A stretch of 64,000 nucleotides of DNA from NCBI GenBank assembly GCA_021816455.1, contig JAKAXU010000004.1:1-64000 (forward strand), given 5' to 3'. The notes under the pieces were generated by a model, which did not search any database, was not told where the DNA came from, and was given only the letters and a program-made list of their open reading frames with translations. The position numbers and the translations under genes were made by a program. Below are positions 1 through 9,812 of the stretch, one piece after another (the stretch's first letter is position 1; each line of letters opens with the position of its first letter). This DNA is from Acidobacteriota bacterium (GTDB lineage Bacteria; Acidobacteriota; Terriglobia; Terriglobales; Acidobacteriaceae).

Positions 1-2
1 AA

Positions 3-422
3 AATCAAGACCAGGTGGTTTCCTTGTTGTCCTATGCAATCACGTCCATCTTGCAAAAGCAGGCTAACATCGCGTGCGCGGGAGACATATATGATTGCTT
101 GCGAGACGAGGACGAACAGTTACTCCGTATCGGCATCCGTCAGATGTATTTGGCAGGGTATGACATTCGCGAGGCACCGTATGCATGGGCGGTGGCGCAG
201 GGCAAGCCAGTGAACAATCCTGTGATCAACTCTAGACATCCGGACAAGGAAATTCCCTGGTACGCGGCGTATGCTTTCAACTACATCAGCCAGTATTACA
301 AGGACGTGGACTACAGCAAGCTAAAGCGTGGCGAGGCGGAGTATCAGCAGTTTTTGCAAGAGTTGCGGAAGGTTGATCCCGAAGCCTTCGCTCCAGCGCA
401 GCAGAAGCCCGCGCAGAAATAA
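3..422 (+). CDS. C-terminal part of a protein, possibly M48-family metallopeptidase (partial, runs in from the left edge)
   Basis: Reading frame is open to the window start (NQDQVVSLL...); EADRIG-like RIGIRQMYLAGYDIREAP segment resembles M48 peptidases. Confidence 0.4.
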   Translation, partial: NQDQVVSLLSYAITSILQKQANIACAGDIYDCLRDEDEQLLRIGIRQMYLAGYDIREAPYAWAVAQGKPVNNPVINSRHPDKEIPWYAAYAFNYISQYYKDVDYSKLKRGEAEYQQFLQELRKVDPEAFAPAQQKPAQK

Positions 423-546
423 CCGGATGCGCCAACTTTTTGGTGGCGACCGTGTGCGGATGGCGCCATACTTCAGCGCAACGGGTCAGCAAAGATGCAG
501 CGAGTGCAGAAGACGGGCGGGAGCAATGCGACGGAGATCGTCTACT

Positions 547-852
547 TCAATCACGGGGCCGGTGTTGTTTTTCTCTGCGTGACACAAGGCGAAATAGGAG
601 CATGAGACCGATTGCGATGAGCGAAAGCTGCTGCCATGAGGGAAGCTGTGACCACGCGTTGACGAGAATGCTCGTGAGGACAATGAGCGCGATAACAGTT
701 CCGAGAATTGCGCCAATGCGTTTCAGAGCGTCGGCGGGCTTCACCATGCCAAGGATCAGGCCGAAGCCCGTCACGATGGTGGCGATGGCAGCAAACATAC
801 CTATAATCGCCGTTACACCGTTCAGGAAGTTTCCCGCGATCATAAATCTCAC
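547..852 (-). CDS. Small membrane protein with two or three TM segments, possibly VirB2/TrbC pilin-like
   Basis: 101 aa, strongly hydrophobic helices; last gene of the leftward operon containing a coupling ATPase. Confidence 0.5.
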   Translation of the reverse strand: MRFMIAGNFLNGVTAIIGMFAAIATIVTGFGLILGMVKPADALKRIGAILGTVIALIVLTSILVNAWSQLPSWQQLSLIAIGLMLLFRLVSRREKQHRPRD

Positions 853-881
853 ACCTCGTTACATTTCCTTGAGGAATGTAT

Positions 882-1625
882 TCATTTACTGGCAGCACAT
901 TCCTGCCCGGCGTTTTCGAGCATTCCCACGCCATCGAAGTGGATTTCGGGCGACTTGCCGTCCTCGGTGAAGTAGGTGGCCCAGAATGTTTGAATCGTGT
1001 TTTTGCGTTCAACCGAAAGCGGCGAGAAGTCACTGCTTTCGAGCCGCCCCAGGCAAAGTGATACTCCGTGCAAGGCAAACCCATGTTCGCTGCGAAGGCG
1101 CGCGGCGAGCGCTCGTGCGCGGGCCGGACTGCCGAGGGAACGGTCAGAGGTAAAACGGTAGGTGCCATCATCCTCGATGAAATCGCTCACTACAATGAGC
1201 CGCCGAGTACTTTCCCGGGGCAGCGTGCTAAGTTCCTGCTGGGCAGCATCAAGGGTGCCCAGAATATCGGTCCGGTTCGGCTCGGCACGCACCGTTGCGA
1301 CCCAGGCAGTAAACTGCTTTGGGGCATTTCCCCGGAAACGTTGCAGGTCGGCGTCATAGGGTTCACGCGTGGTCGGCGCCTGGAGGCGCAAAATATGGCC
1401 GCCAGTGTCGTTTTCGGCGTCCCCGGTAATGGGGATAAGGATGAGCGCATCACCGCGCCCCAGGTGCGAAATCTGGCCTTTCACGGCATCGAGGGCGGCC
1501 GCTTCAGCGTGCGGCGTGATGCTTAGGCTTGTGTCGATCAACTCAACCGTCTCAGTCGGCACCCTGTGGGAGCAGGCGATGATCGTCGCGAGAAGAAAAA
1601 GGGCAGCAATGCGCAGACAGCTCAT
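882..1625 (-). CDS. Lipoprotein with vWA-like domain
   Basis: Signal peptide with lipobox LLATIIAC; DTSLSI and ALILIPITGD segments resemble a vWA MIDAS fold; overlaps the upstream gene by 4 nt. Confidence 0.55.
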   Translation of the reverse strand: MSCLRIAALFLLATIIACSHRVPTETVELIDTSLSITPHAEAAALDAVKGQISHLGRGDALILIPITGDAENDTGGHILRLQAPTTREPYDADLQRFRGNAPKQFTAWVATVRAEPNRTDILGTLDAAQQELSTLPRESTRRLIVVSDFIEDDGTYRFTSDRSLGSPARARALAARLRSEHGFALHGVSLCLGRLESSDFSPLSVERKNTIQTFWATYFTEDGKSPEIHFDGVGMLENAGQECAASK

Positions 1626-2800
1626 GACGGATCTCCTTTCGAGAGAAGGCGCGGCTGCGGTGTGTGAATCTCGCGCAGTTTGGGCGCTTCGGGAATCACC
1701 GCGAACTGCGTGTTTTCAGCCTTGAGATAGCGCTCATGGCTTGGGTGGTGGCGGCGATGGTTGAAGTATGCGAAGAGGGCTACGCCGGGAATGATCGGGA
1801 CGGCGAGCTGCGCGGGAAACCAGACGGCGGGAACCAGAAACGCAAGTGGCGTCACGATGAGCGCCCCGGCAGCGCTCTTCAGAAGGACCGACCAGAGAGG
1901 CTCGCGCCGGGCCCCATTGCGCTGCCCGCGCTCGTAGAAATATGCGAAGACCGACTTCCATTCCCGGCACTCCTCGGCTTTGCGCTTGTCGAATTCCGCA
2001 AGGCGCCCTGCTTCGGCCTGTACCTGCCGGGAAAGGGTGACTTCAGCAGTGCGGAGCGTCTCGAATCGCTCCCGGACGCGCCGCCACGTCCGCGCTGCCG
2101 AGAACTCGCTCCAGCCGTGCAGAAGCGCAACCGCGCCGACCATCGGCGTCGCGAGCGTGATGAAGATGAAGAACACCGAGGCGAGGAATGGATGTGCGTC
2201 GAGGAAATCGCCGAGGGGGTTCCCGGCGAGACCGGCAGCAAACCGAAGCTGGTGACCCCGTAAGAGACCCCAGACAATGAGGCTCAACACGCCCATGCCG
2301 CCCGAAACCAGGGCACTGTGCTTTTGGGCGACGTTCTTCGCGTTCACAAAGTGCCACGCGGAGAGTTCGAAAATCCCCGTGCACACTGCCGCAACGCCAG
2401 CCGCAGCGAGGTACTGGAGGGCAGGGTCGGCGATATTCAGGATATCCATCGTGGGCGCGAGAAACAGCGTGTCGAGGACGAGCGCGAAGCACGCGAAGAC
2501 CGCCATCACGATGGCGTGAAAGAACGGCGGTGGAGTATCGCCGAGTTCCTTGCGGATGCGCTGCCAGAGCGCCTCCGCTTCGGGGCGCTCCTTGCGCACC
2601 TGTTGGAGTTTTGCCTCGAGGGCATGAAGGTTGCGGAGAGGCTCCTGCTTCTCCTCGGAGATCTCCTGATTGAAGCGGGCCTCGATCTCCTCCATGACGG
2701 GCGCGGAATCGATTCCATGCGCCCCCAGGTAGAAGGCGAGTGCTTCGAGCTGTCGTGGCTTGGATCGCGTCTCATTTCGGGTGCGTCCCACGGTGGTCAT
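1622..2800 (-). CDS. Multi-pass membrane protein with coiled coil
   Basis: Start MTTVGRTRNE at 2800; ~392 aa; several TM segments plus charged coiled-coil stretches. Confidence 0.55.
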   Translation of the reverse strand: MTTVGRTRNETRSKPRQLEALAFYLGAHGIDSAPVMEEIEARFNQEISEEKQEPLRNLHALEAKLQQVRKERPEAEALWQRIRKELGDTPPPFFHAIVMAVFACFALVLDTLFLAPTMDILNIADPALQYLAAAGVAAVCTGIFELSAWHFVNAKNVAQKHSALVSGGMGVLSLIVWGLLRGHQLRFAAGLAGNPLGDFLDAHPFLASVFFIFITLATPMVGAVALLHGWSEFSAARTWRRVRERFETLRTAEVTLSRQVQAEAGRLAEFDKRKAEECREWKSVFAYFYERGQRNGARREPLWSVLLKSAAGALIVTPLAFLVPAVWFPAQLAVPIIPGVALFAYFNHRRHHPSHERYLKAENTQFAVIPEAPKLREIHTPQPRLLSKGDPS

Positions 2801-2859
2801 ATGCGTCTCCTTGGGGTATGAAAACGGGGAGCTATCCTTGATGGACAACTCCCCGTGGG

Positions 2860-3057
2860 TTATTGGGCTTCGAGAACCTTGCGGGCCTGCTGTAACTTGG
2901 CAAGCTCGCGTTCCTCGTGAGCCAGGTCCTCGCGCATTTCGGCGACTTTCTCTTCCTGCTTGCCGATTTGTTCGAGGACGACCTCGACCGGGGTCTTCTT
3001 GACCCACGGCTTGCGGCCGGTTGAGGGTTCTGGTGCGGTTGCTGGTTTTGGACTCAT
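2860..3057 (-). CDS. Small coiled-coil protein
   Basis: 65 aa, heptad-like VEVVLEQIGKQEEKVAEMREDLAHEERELAKLQQ. Confidence 0.5.
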   Translation of the reverse strand: MSPKPATAPEPSTGRKPWVKKTPVEVVLEQIGKQEEKVAEMREDLAHEERELAKLQQARKVLEAQ

Positions 3058-3105
3058 GACGCCTCCTTGTGCGTATGGGTTGGTTGTGAAAGAGCCGGGC
3101 TCCCA

Positions 3106-3327
3106 CTACGAGAGCAGGAGCAGGAAACTGCGCATGGTTGCGATCTCGCGTTCGATGCCGTCGAGGCCGCCAATCGCGGCGCGATGGCCTCCCGCGTCGA
3201 GATCGTCCGAGACGGTGCTCAGCCGGGCGAGGAGCTTGCCGTTGATCGCGCTCGCGCGGGCGAGTACGAGGCGGCGGAGCGCGTCGTCAAGGTCGGGCGG
3301 TTGGGGGTTGCGGTTGGGTTCTGTCAT
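3106..3327 (-). CDS. Small hypothetical protein
   Basis: Start MTEPNRNPQPPD at 3327; overlaps the end of the upstream integrase gene. Confidence 0.45.
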   Translation of the reverse strand: MTEPNRNPQPPDLDDALRRLVLARASAINGKLLARLSTVSDDLDAGGHRAAIGGLDGIEREIATMRSFLLLLS

Positions 3328-4414
3328 GGTGTGAATTCTCCGAAGTTGCGGTTGGTGGTTGAGGTGAAGAGAGAAGCAATGGAACTGCGTTCTCCGCCTG
3401 GAGCGAGCGTTCCTGGCTTGCGAGCCAGACTTCGAGTTTGCGGATCGCGTCGCGCTTCTCCGGCAGCTCGATCTGGACGTAGCGGTCGTTGACATCGCGC
3501 GAACGGCGTGAGGTGTGACCGAGAAGTTCCCGGCGCACTTCCTGTAGGACGCCCGCGAGCATCATTCGCGTATTCGCCGTGTGCCGCAGGTCGTGAAACC
3601 GGAAGTGGCGGATACCCGCGCGGCGCAGGCTGGACGCCCACGTGGTCTTCACGAGCTTGATGGCGTTGCCCTCGTAGGTGAAGACCGGGCCGCGCTCCCG
3701 CCGGAAGGTAAGGAACATCTGGTACAGGGCACCGGTGAGCGGCACATCCCGAGCCTCGCCTTCCGGGGTTTTCGAGTGGGTGACGTGGAGGATGCGGTTG
3801 TCGAAATCGACATCCTCCCATCGCTCTGCGAGGATCTCTCCCCGGCGCATCCCGGTATCGAGCGCGCAGCGGATGATCCGCTTGAGGTGTTCCGGGGCGG
3901 CCGCGAGAAGCAGGCGCTCTTCGCGGAGACTCATGACGGGACGCTTGGTCCTGCGTTCCCGTTCCATCCGCAGACGCCCCAAGGGATTCGCAGAGAGGAT
4001 GCCCTCCTCGACTCCCCAATTGAACACTCGGCGGAGCACCGAAAGATCGCGGTTGACGGTTGCGGGTTTGAGTGACTTGTTCTGCGCATACCGTTCCTGC
4101 CGGTACTTCCGCGTGAGGGACTGGTTGATGTCCCGCGCGGGAAGGTCCGAGAAGAACGGCAGAAGGTGCTGGAGGCGGTCCATGGAATACGGCGTGCTCA
4201 TCCCGTCCGCTATGAAGCGGGCGGCGAGCGCGCCGAACGTCATTTCAGGGTTCACGTGCGGCAGGCGGTGCCGCGCGTCGTTGAGTCCCTCCCGGAGTTG
4301 CCGCTCGATCTGCTCTGCCTTGCGTCGATTCGAGGTTCCGGTGGACTCGCAATGGCGCATGCCATCGATGAAGATGGAGACCCACCAGACCGAATTGCGT
4401 TTGTAGAGCGACAC
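3287..4414 (-). CDS. Tyrosine recombinase/integrase
   Basis: Catalytic motifs TGMRRGEIL, HDLRHTANT, LLGHTSRRSRDVNDRYVQ. Confidence 0.9.
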   Translation of the reverse strand: MSLYKRNSVWWVSIFIDGMRHCESTGTSNRRKAEQIERQLREGLNDARHRLPHVNPEMTFGALAARFIADGMSTPYSMDRLQHLLPFFSDLPARDINQSLTRKYRQERYAQNKSLKPATVNRDLSVLRRVFNWGVEEGILSANPLGRLRMERERRTKRPVMSLREERLLLAAAPEHLKRIIRCALDTGMRRGEILAERWEDVDFDNRILHVTHSKTPEGEARDVPLTGALYQMFLTFRRERGPVFTYEGNAIKLVKTTWASSLRRAGIRHFRFHDLRHTANTRMMLAGVLQEVRRELLGHTSRRSRDVNDRYVQIELPEKRDAIRKLEVWLASQERSLQAENAVPLLLSSPQPPTATSENSHHDRTQPQPPTARP

Positions 4415-4418
4415 GGTG

Positions 4419-4742
4419 TTATTTCCCTCCTTTCCGTTGGTGTTTGAGAATCCATTGCACGACCTGGTTGCGGTAGAAGATCAATTTGCCAAGGGGCCCC
4501 GACCGGAGGTACGGCAGGCCCTTGGGCAGGTAGGCATGACGTACCGTCCAATCCGAGCAGCCGAGAATCCGAGCCACGTCGCGGATCGTGAGCGGTTCGC
4601 CGAGGGCGTCATTTGCCTGCGGGTAATGGTGCGGGTACTGCTGCCCGAGGTGTTCGCGCGGAATATCCAATGAATCCGCAGGGTTGCGCACATCGGCAAA
4701 ACCCAACTCGCGTCTCTCTCGTCCATGGAATTCAGTCGTCAT
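4419..4742 (-). CDS. HTH protein, excisionase/AlpA-like
   Basis: LTIRDVARILGCSDWTVRHAYLPKGLPYLRSGPLGKLIFYRNQVVQWI, MerR/excisionase-type HTH; adjacent to integrase. Confidence 0.65.
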   Translation of the reverse strand: MTTEFHGRERRELGFADVRNPADSLDIPREHLGQQYPHHYPQANDALGEPLTIRDVARILGCSDWTVRHAYLPKGLPYLRSGPLGKLIFYRNQVVQWILKHQRKGGK

Positions 4743-5142
4743 GGTTGCGACCTCTGAAACTCACGAATTCATGAAGTGCTTCTCTGAACCAGTCGGGGAG
4801 TTTCATCCACAGTCCCCAGAGCACCGCCAAGAGAATGCCGAATGCAGCAAGAAGCTGTCGCACCTGGGGGGAATGAATGAGGGCCACGATGAGCGAGAGC
4901 GATGCATAGGCGAGCAGGATTCCGAGTCCCAGGCGCACGAGGAGGCCGAGAAGCTGGATGGCCGCAGGAATCTTCGGCTGCGGGGTGGAGAGTTCCCTGC
5001 TCCCGCATTTCGAGCAGACCTCCGCGCCGCGTGGGTTCACGTGGTGGCGCGGGCAGAGTTTCACATCGTAGGTCCGGCCGCACGTACCGCAGTAGAGCGG
5101 TTCTCCCGCTGTCATCTTTCCGCATTGGTAGCAGTACTTCAT
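4732..5142 (-). CDS. Zinc-ribbon membrane protein
   Basis: MKYCYQCGKMTAGEPLYCGTCGRTYDVKLCPRHHVN...CSKCGS, then two TM helices. Confidence 0.6.
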   Translation of the reverse strand: MKYCYQCGKMTAGEPLYCGTCGRTYDVKLCPRHHVNPRGAEVCSKCGSRELSTPQPKIPAAIQLLGLLVRLGLGILLAYASLSLIVALIHSPQVRQLLAAFGILLAVLWGLWMKLPDWFREALHEFVSFRGRNHDD

Positions 5143-5936
5143 CGTGTTGATCCGAAGAGTGATTGGTTGGTATCCCCCACGGGGCGGTGCCATACGGGGG
5201 CGAAGAATTGTTCTCCCGCAACGCGATCGAGCGGTGCGAACCAGAAGATTTTCTGGGTCATTCCGGCGAGGAGGTTGCGCAGCGAATGCATTCGGCGCTC
5301 CGAATTCGTGAGGACGAGTACCCGGAAACGGACGTTCCGGAAAAGCCGCGCGTACTCGCCGGATACGGCAAGCTGGAGATACTGCCGCGCCTTCTCCTTC
5401 CAGACCGAGAGCACCTCATGGCCCAAGTCCACTTCGAGAAACGAAGCATCGATACCGGAAGGAGTTTTGAACTCGACATACCCGTCCGGGATGAGCTTGA
5501 GCGCATTTGTGAGCGGCTCGTTGAAAGCGACCCAGTTCACGAATTGCACGTCCGCCACGGGAATCGCACCGAACTTCAGGTTGCAGTACACCGAGTTCAC
5601 CGTGAGCTGGTGCTGGATGGAGAGATCGGCGACGAGGGTTGCATCCTGTCGCCGCCGGGGGCCACGGCACGGAACGTGGATCATCTTCGCGCCCCTTTGC
5701 GAGAGTGCGTAGGTGGCCTTCCGCCCGCCGCCCAAGCCCAGAAAGAACCTCCGTAAGAGCCCCGCACGGGTGAGCGCGAGGAGCCGCGTGTTCACGCGCG
5801 TCGTGCTCGTGAACCGCGCGGCGGTTTTCATCTGTTCGCGATCCGCGACGCGCATCACGGCGAGTTCTCGCAGGAGGTCGATGTCTCGCTGCTGCAGGAT
5901 GATCCCCGTATGGTGTTTTCGTTCAGTTCCAGTCAT
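5139..5936 (-). CDS. Replication-relaxation family protein (mobilization accessory)
   Basis: N-terminal winged-helix-like DIDLLRELAVMRVADREQM and C-terminal PDGYVEF...FLEVDLGHE, typical of the replication-relaxation (PF13814-type) family; 4-nt overlap with 4732-5142. Confidence 0.65.
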   Translation of the reverse strand: MTGTERKHHTGIILQQRDIDLLRELAVMRVADREQMKTAARFTSTTRVNTRLLALTRAGLLRRFFLGLGGGRKATYALSQRGAKMIHVPCRGPRRRQDATLVADLSIQHQLTVNSVYCNLKFGAIPVADVQFVNWVAFNEPLTNALKLIPDGYVEFKTPSGIDASFLEVDLGHEVLSVWKEKARQYLQLAVSGEYARLFRNVRFRVLVLTNSERRMHSLRNLLAGMTQKIFWFAPLDRVAGEQFFAPVWHRPVGDTNQSLFGSTR

Positions 5937-7302
5937 GGAGTGCCTCATGGGTGGTGTTGGTGAGCGTGGCGTGGCGTTCGGCAATGTCGCGCTCGATCTC
6001 GGCGCGCCGCCGGGCGTAGCGTGCTCGGGAACGCCGCAGGAGTTCGGTGTAATTCGTTTCCGGCTCTTCCACGCGAGGCACGCAGCCTTCGACCCAGTGA
6101 TCCGCGCCGCTCTTCAGAATGAAGTGGCGCTGCGGCAGGTTCTTCAGCTGCTCGGCGAGCGATTTTCCGCCGTCGAACATCTGGGCGACCGTCGCGGCGT
6201 CGGCGCTCGAAAGCTGGAAGCAGAGATGGCTCGCGACCGAGAGGATCGCCGACCGCATGGGCGCCGGGTACTGGTCGATGAACTGCGTGGCGGCGATGAT
6301 GCCGACGCCGAACTTCCGCGCCTCCGAGAGCACCGTCTCCACGTCGGTCGATTGCGCAACGAGATTCTGCATTTCATCGAGGTACACCGGGAAGAGCGTT
6401 CTCCGCGACCGCATGAAGATGGCATTCTTGACGACCGTGAAGAGCAGACTTGCGAAGGTGAGCGCTTGGCTGCCAAGTTCTCCCTTCGGAAGGTGCGCGA
6501 TGACGATGCAGTTCCTGTCCATCGCGTCCTTCATGGAAAACGTCGAGCGCGTTTGGCCCACGATATGCCGGAATCGCGGATCGGCGGTGAACGCCGACGT
6601 TTTGTTGAGAATCGGCTCCCGCATCGTGGCCTTCATCGGCTCGCTCGCCTGTCCGAAGCGGTCCTCGAAGTACGCCCTCACTTCCGCGTTCGGCGTGCGG
6701 GCAAGGCACGTTGACCGGAACGGTGCGTCGCTCAAGAGCGGTCCGAGTTCGAGCAGCGTGAGCCCGTTCGCCGACAGCACGAAGAGCGCATTGCGCAGCA
6801 ATTCGTCGGTGCGGGCACCCAGGTAGTCCAGGTTGTACCGCTGCTTGAGAATCTCGGAGAACTCGGCGCTGCGGATGAAATCGCTCCCGATGCTTTCCAG
6901 CGGATTGAGGCCGACCGACATTTCGGGGTCCGAGGGCGAGATCACGATCACCCGATCACTCAGGTGTTCGCGCCGCCGCCATTCCTCGGCAGCGATCGCA
7001 CTCAGGAGGAATGGCGTCGCGTCGCCGTGGAGGTCGAGGAAGAAGCAGCCCCGTCCGGCCCGGATATCCTGGAGGCAGGCATATTTCAAGCAGGAACTCT
7101 TGCCGCTGCCGGTCTTCCCAAAGAGTGCGACATGCATGGTGCGTCGCGCTGGCGAGAGACTGACGCGTCGGTTGGTGACCTGTCCTTCGACCACGCGAAA
7201 CCCGAGGGTAAGCGCCCCAGCAGTATCGTTCGCCGGGCGGGTGCGGCGGCCTTGCAGCCGGTTCCATAACGCGATGACGAGTTGTTCGAGGATGCGAATC
7301 AC
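5923..7302 (-). CDS. TraD/VirD4/HerA-like DNA translocase (type IV coupling protein)
   Basis: Walker A ALFGKTGSGKSS, Walker B FPVYLDEMQNLV, IIAATQFIDQ motif. Confidence 0.85.
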   Translation of the reverse strand: MIRILEQLVIALWNRLQGRRTRPANDTAGALTLGFRVVEGQVTNRRVSLSPARRTMHVALFGKTGSGKSSCLKYACLQDIRAGRGCFFLDLHGDATPFLLSAIAAEEWRRREHLSDRVIVISPSDPEMSVGLNPLESIGSDFIRSAEFSEILKQRYNLDYLGARTDELLRNALFVLSANGLTLLELGPLLSDAPFRSTCLARTPNAEVRAYFEDRFGQASEPMKATMREPILNKTSAFTADPRFRHIVGQTRSTFSMKDAMDRNCIVIAHLPKGELGSQALTFASLLFTVVKNAIFMRSRRTLFPVYLDEMQNLVAQSTDVETVLSEARKFGVGIIAATQFIDQYPAPMRSAILSVASHLCFQLSSADAATVAQMFDGGKSLAEQLKNLPQRHFILKSGADHWVEGCVPRVEEPETNYTELLRRSRARYARRRAEIERDIAERHATLTNTTHEALHDWN

Positions 7303-7383
7303 GGGGATAGTGTCGATGGGCGCGATGCAAGATCGGTAACAATCCGGACGAGTGCTGCAAAGAAGCCATCAGAGATCAACAAC

Positions 7384-8193
7384 TTACCTCTGAGAACTTC
7401 TTGTGCGATTACTGTTGACCGGCTTTTCGTCGGGCTTCGCAAAATTGGTGATGAGCACTTCTCGGTATCTGCGCCCCGCCGTTTTCTGGGCGGTATACGG
7501 CATCTCGATTCCGTGGATATGGAATTCCCGGAAGATCGCGCGCACGGCAGGAACGTCATTCAGCGAAAGCACGAACTTGCCCTTCAGTGCGCCGAGCGTC
7601 TCCGCCATGCGGCGGAAATCATCGGGGGCGAGCTTGAATTTGTAGAGGTTGATGCCGTAGTACGGCGGATCGAGGTAGAAGAGCGTCTCTGGTCCGTCAT
7701 ACTTCGCAAGCACCTTTTCGTACGGGAGACATTCGAGCAATACCCGGGAGAGCCGCTGATGTGTTTCCGTGATGAGGTCCGGAATGCGCTCAGGGTTGAA
7801 GCCCGGCGGCTGCACGATGCCGGTGCGCAAATTCTGATGCTCCACGCGCCCCGCGTAGCTGTTCTTCTGGAGATAGAGCCGCCGGGCAGCACGCTGAATG
7901 TCGGTGAGCGTCTCGGGGTTTGTGACAAGGAGCAGGTCGAACCATCTGCGACTCACGAGCATGTACCGCATGTAGCGGATCAATTCATCGTGATGCGTTT
8001 GACAAACACGGAAGATGTTCATGAGATCGCCGTCCAGGTCATTCAAGACCTCGACTTTCGACGGCTGCTTCTCGAAGAACACCTGCGCGCCTCCGGCGAA
8101 CGGTTCCACGTACGTCTGACAATCCGGAAGCAGGGCGACGATTTTCTTCGCAATGGCGCGTTTGCCGCCGATGTATGCAAGCGGTCCTCGCAT
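7384..8193 (-). CDS. D12-class N6-adenine DNA methyltransferase
   Basis: GPLAYIGGKRAIAKKI, VEPFAGGAQVFF and DPPYYGINLY motifs. Confidence 0.9.
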   Translation of the reverse strand: MRGPLAYIGGKRAIAKKIVALLPDCQTYVEPFAGGAQVFFEKQPSKVEVLNDLDGDLMNIFRVCQTHHDELIRYMRYMLVSRRWFDLLLVTNPETLTDIQRAARRLYLQKNSYAGRVEHQNLRTGIVQPPGFNPERIPDLITETHQRLSRVLLECLPYEKVLAKYDGPETLFYLDPPYYGINLYKFKLAPDDFRRMAETLGALKGKFVLSLNDVPAVRAIFREFHIHGIEMPYTAQKTAGRRYREVLITNFAKPDEKPVNSNRTRSSQR

Positions 8194-8436
8194 GAATGAG
8201 AGAGCGTGGGAGATGCGTTCCGCTCCGGCTCGACCTTTATGTGCCGAAGCGCTTGATCATCCTACGCTTACAGCGAAGAAGCGGTAGACAGGGAAAACTG
8301 CATTCTGTGCCAGGTCTCTCGACCATATACCTGGCTGGACGGAAGACGAATCGCCGCCGAGTGAACGTGCCAACACCAAGAATTTCGTTGACCACGAACC
8401 ATAATCGGTGCTATTGATTGCCCGAGGGGGGATGCT

Positions 8437-8622
8437 ATGTCGAAGAATGACAAGGCACCTGACAGTGTTACCCACAGCACCGAATTCGTAATCGGCCATC
8501 AACCTTTCTTGGATAAGACCGTTATCCACAAAGACGATGACACCTACACCGGCTACGGCTGGGATCGAGATGAAGCCGACCGGAACGCCGGCGAAAAATA
8601 CGAGCGCGGCAAGAAAGATTGA
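8437..8622 (+). CDS. Small hypothetical protein
   Basis: 61 aa, purine-rich ribosome-binding-like stretch AGGGGGGATGCT before ATG. Confidence 0.4.
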   Translation: MSKNDKAPDSVTHSTEFVIGHQPFLDKTVIHKDDDTYTGYGWDRDEADRNAGEKYERGKKD

Positions 8623-8644
8623 ATTCTCGTAACCGTGCTACAAC

Positions 8645-9658
8645 TCACGAACCCGCCGGAGAGACGCCGTCCTCGGCGTTTGCAAGCATAGTTTGCGCTG
8701 CGAGAGCACGCATCGTTCCCTTGCCCAGCGTCTTTTCGATAAGCCGCGCCAGATCGAGCAGTTTCCCCGTAAACACCGCTTTCGCAAAGAGGGCAAATAC
8801 CGCCTCTCGTGATGCGAATTGATCTGCGTTCGCATCATGAAGTTGCGCCATCAGACCGGCGAGCATTTTTCGTTCCGCTCCGTACCGCCATGTATGGATT
8901 GACGTTTCCCATGGTCCGCCAAAATGCTCCGTGTCCACGACGCTGGCGATCTGGTTCCGATCAAGAGCGCCCGTAGTGTTCCGCACTCTCGCGCGCCGTC
9001 GCACTTCCGCCTCCAAAGCCGGGATCAGGGCGAAATACTGCTCATCGAATCTGGCCGTGAGTTCTTCGATAACAGCTTCGTCGATGCCGCGAAAGAATCT
9101 CTTCGTATGCTTCTGGTTGAATGCGCTGATTCCAATTCTCCGTGGATGCAGTAGGACTTTTCCCGCTTGGCCCATAGATGTGCCATCTTCGGCAGTGAAC
9201 GAAAGGAAGCTCTCCAGGTGGAGCGTTTCGTGTACCATGCGCTGTGCGGTCGTGAGGGGCGAGCGGCTATCAGGAAGGATCAGGAGCCGCTGGCGGCTCA
9301 TGTCGTAGAGCCCGGCCACATCCGCACCGAGCACGGCTTCTTGCTGATCGCCGGGAAGCAAATTCGCGTCGATGATATGGAAGTTCGTTTCCGTCAGACC
9401 CGTAACCGGGCGGCCACCGTACAGAGAAACGAATTCCGGCATTGACGTTAGGATACGAGCGATGATTTCCCGCTCAACCGGGGTTTTCTCGCGCTCGAAC
9501 GATTCAAATGACTGATGACGCAGGAGATTCGCAAACGCATCGCGGCCTGCTTGCGCCTGTTCCGGAGAGACATTGATGATGTGCACCAGCCCGGAATGCC
9601 GTTCGGGAGAAGGTTGTGTTTCCTCAGATAGAAATTCTGCGGGGAGCCTCTCGGACAT
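8645..9658 (-). CDS. Putative HExxH zinc metallopeptidase-like protein
   Basis: TAQRMVHETLHLESFL (HETLH) with downstream VIEELTARFDEQY. Confidence 0.5.
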   Translation of the reverse strand: MSERLPAEFLSEETQPSPERHSGLVHIINVSPEQAQAGRDAFANLLRHQSFESFEREKTPVEREIIARILTSMPEFVSLYGGRPVTGLTETNFHIIDANLLPGDQQEAVLGADVAGLYDMSRQRLLILPDSRSPLTTAQRMVHETLHLESFLSFTAEDGTSMGQAGKVLLHPRRIGISAFNQKHTKRFFRGIDEAVIEELTARFDEQYFALIPALEAEVRRRARVRNTTGALDRNQIASVVDTEHFGGPWETSIHTWRYGAERKMLAGLMAQLHDANADQFASREAVFALFAKAVFTGKLLDLARLIEKTLGKGTMRALAAQTMLANAEDGVSPAGS

Positions 9659-9812
9659 CGAGATTGCGTGGGTTTAGGTTCACTATAGAGCTTCCCGGTG
9701 TGGTGTCAACATCGCGAAAGCGTGTTGTCTCTCATGGGACAGACCCCCTGTGATCAGTCGCAATACCTCAGCGGAAAGCGGGCCGTTCGTCCTTCCCGAG
9801 CACGGGGGAAGA

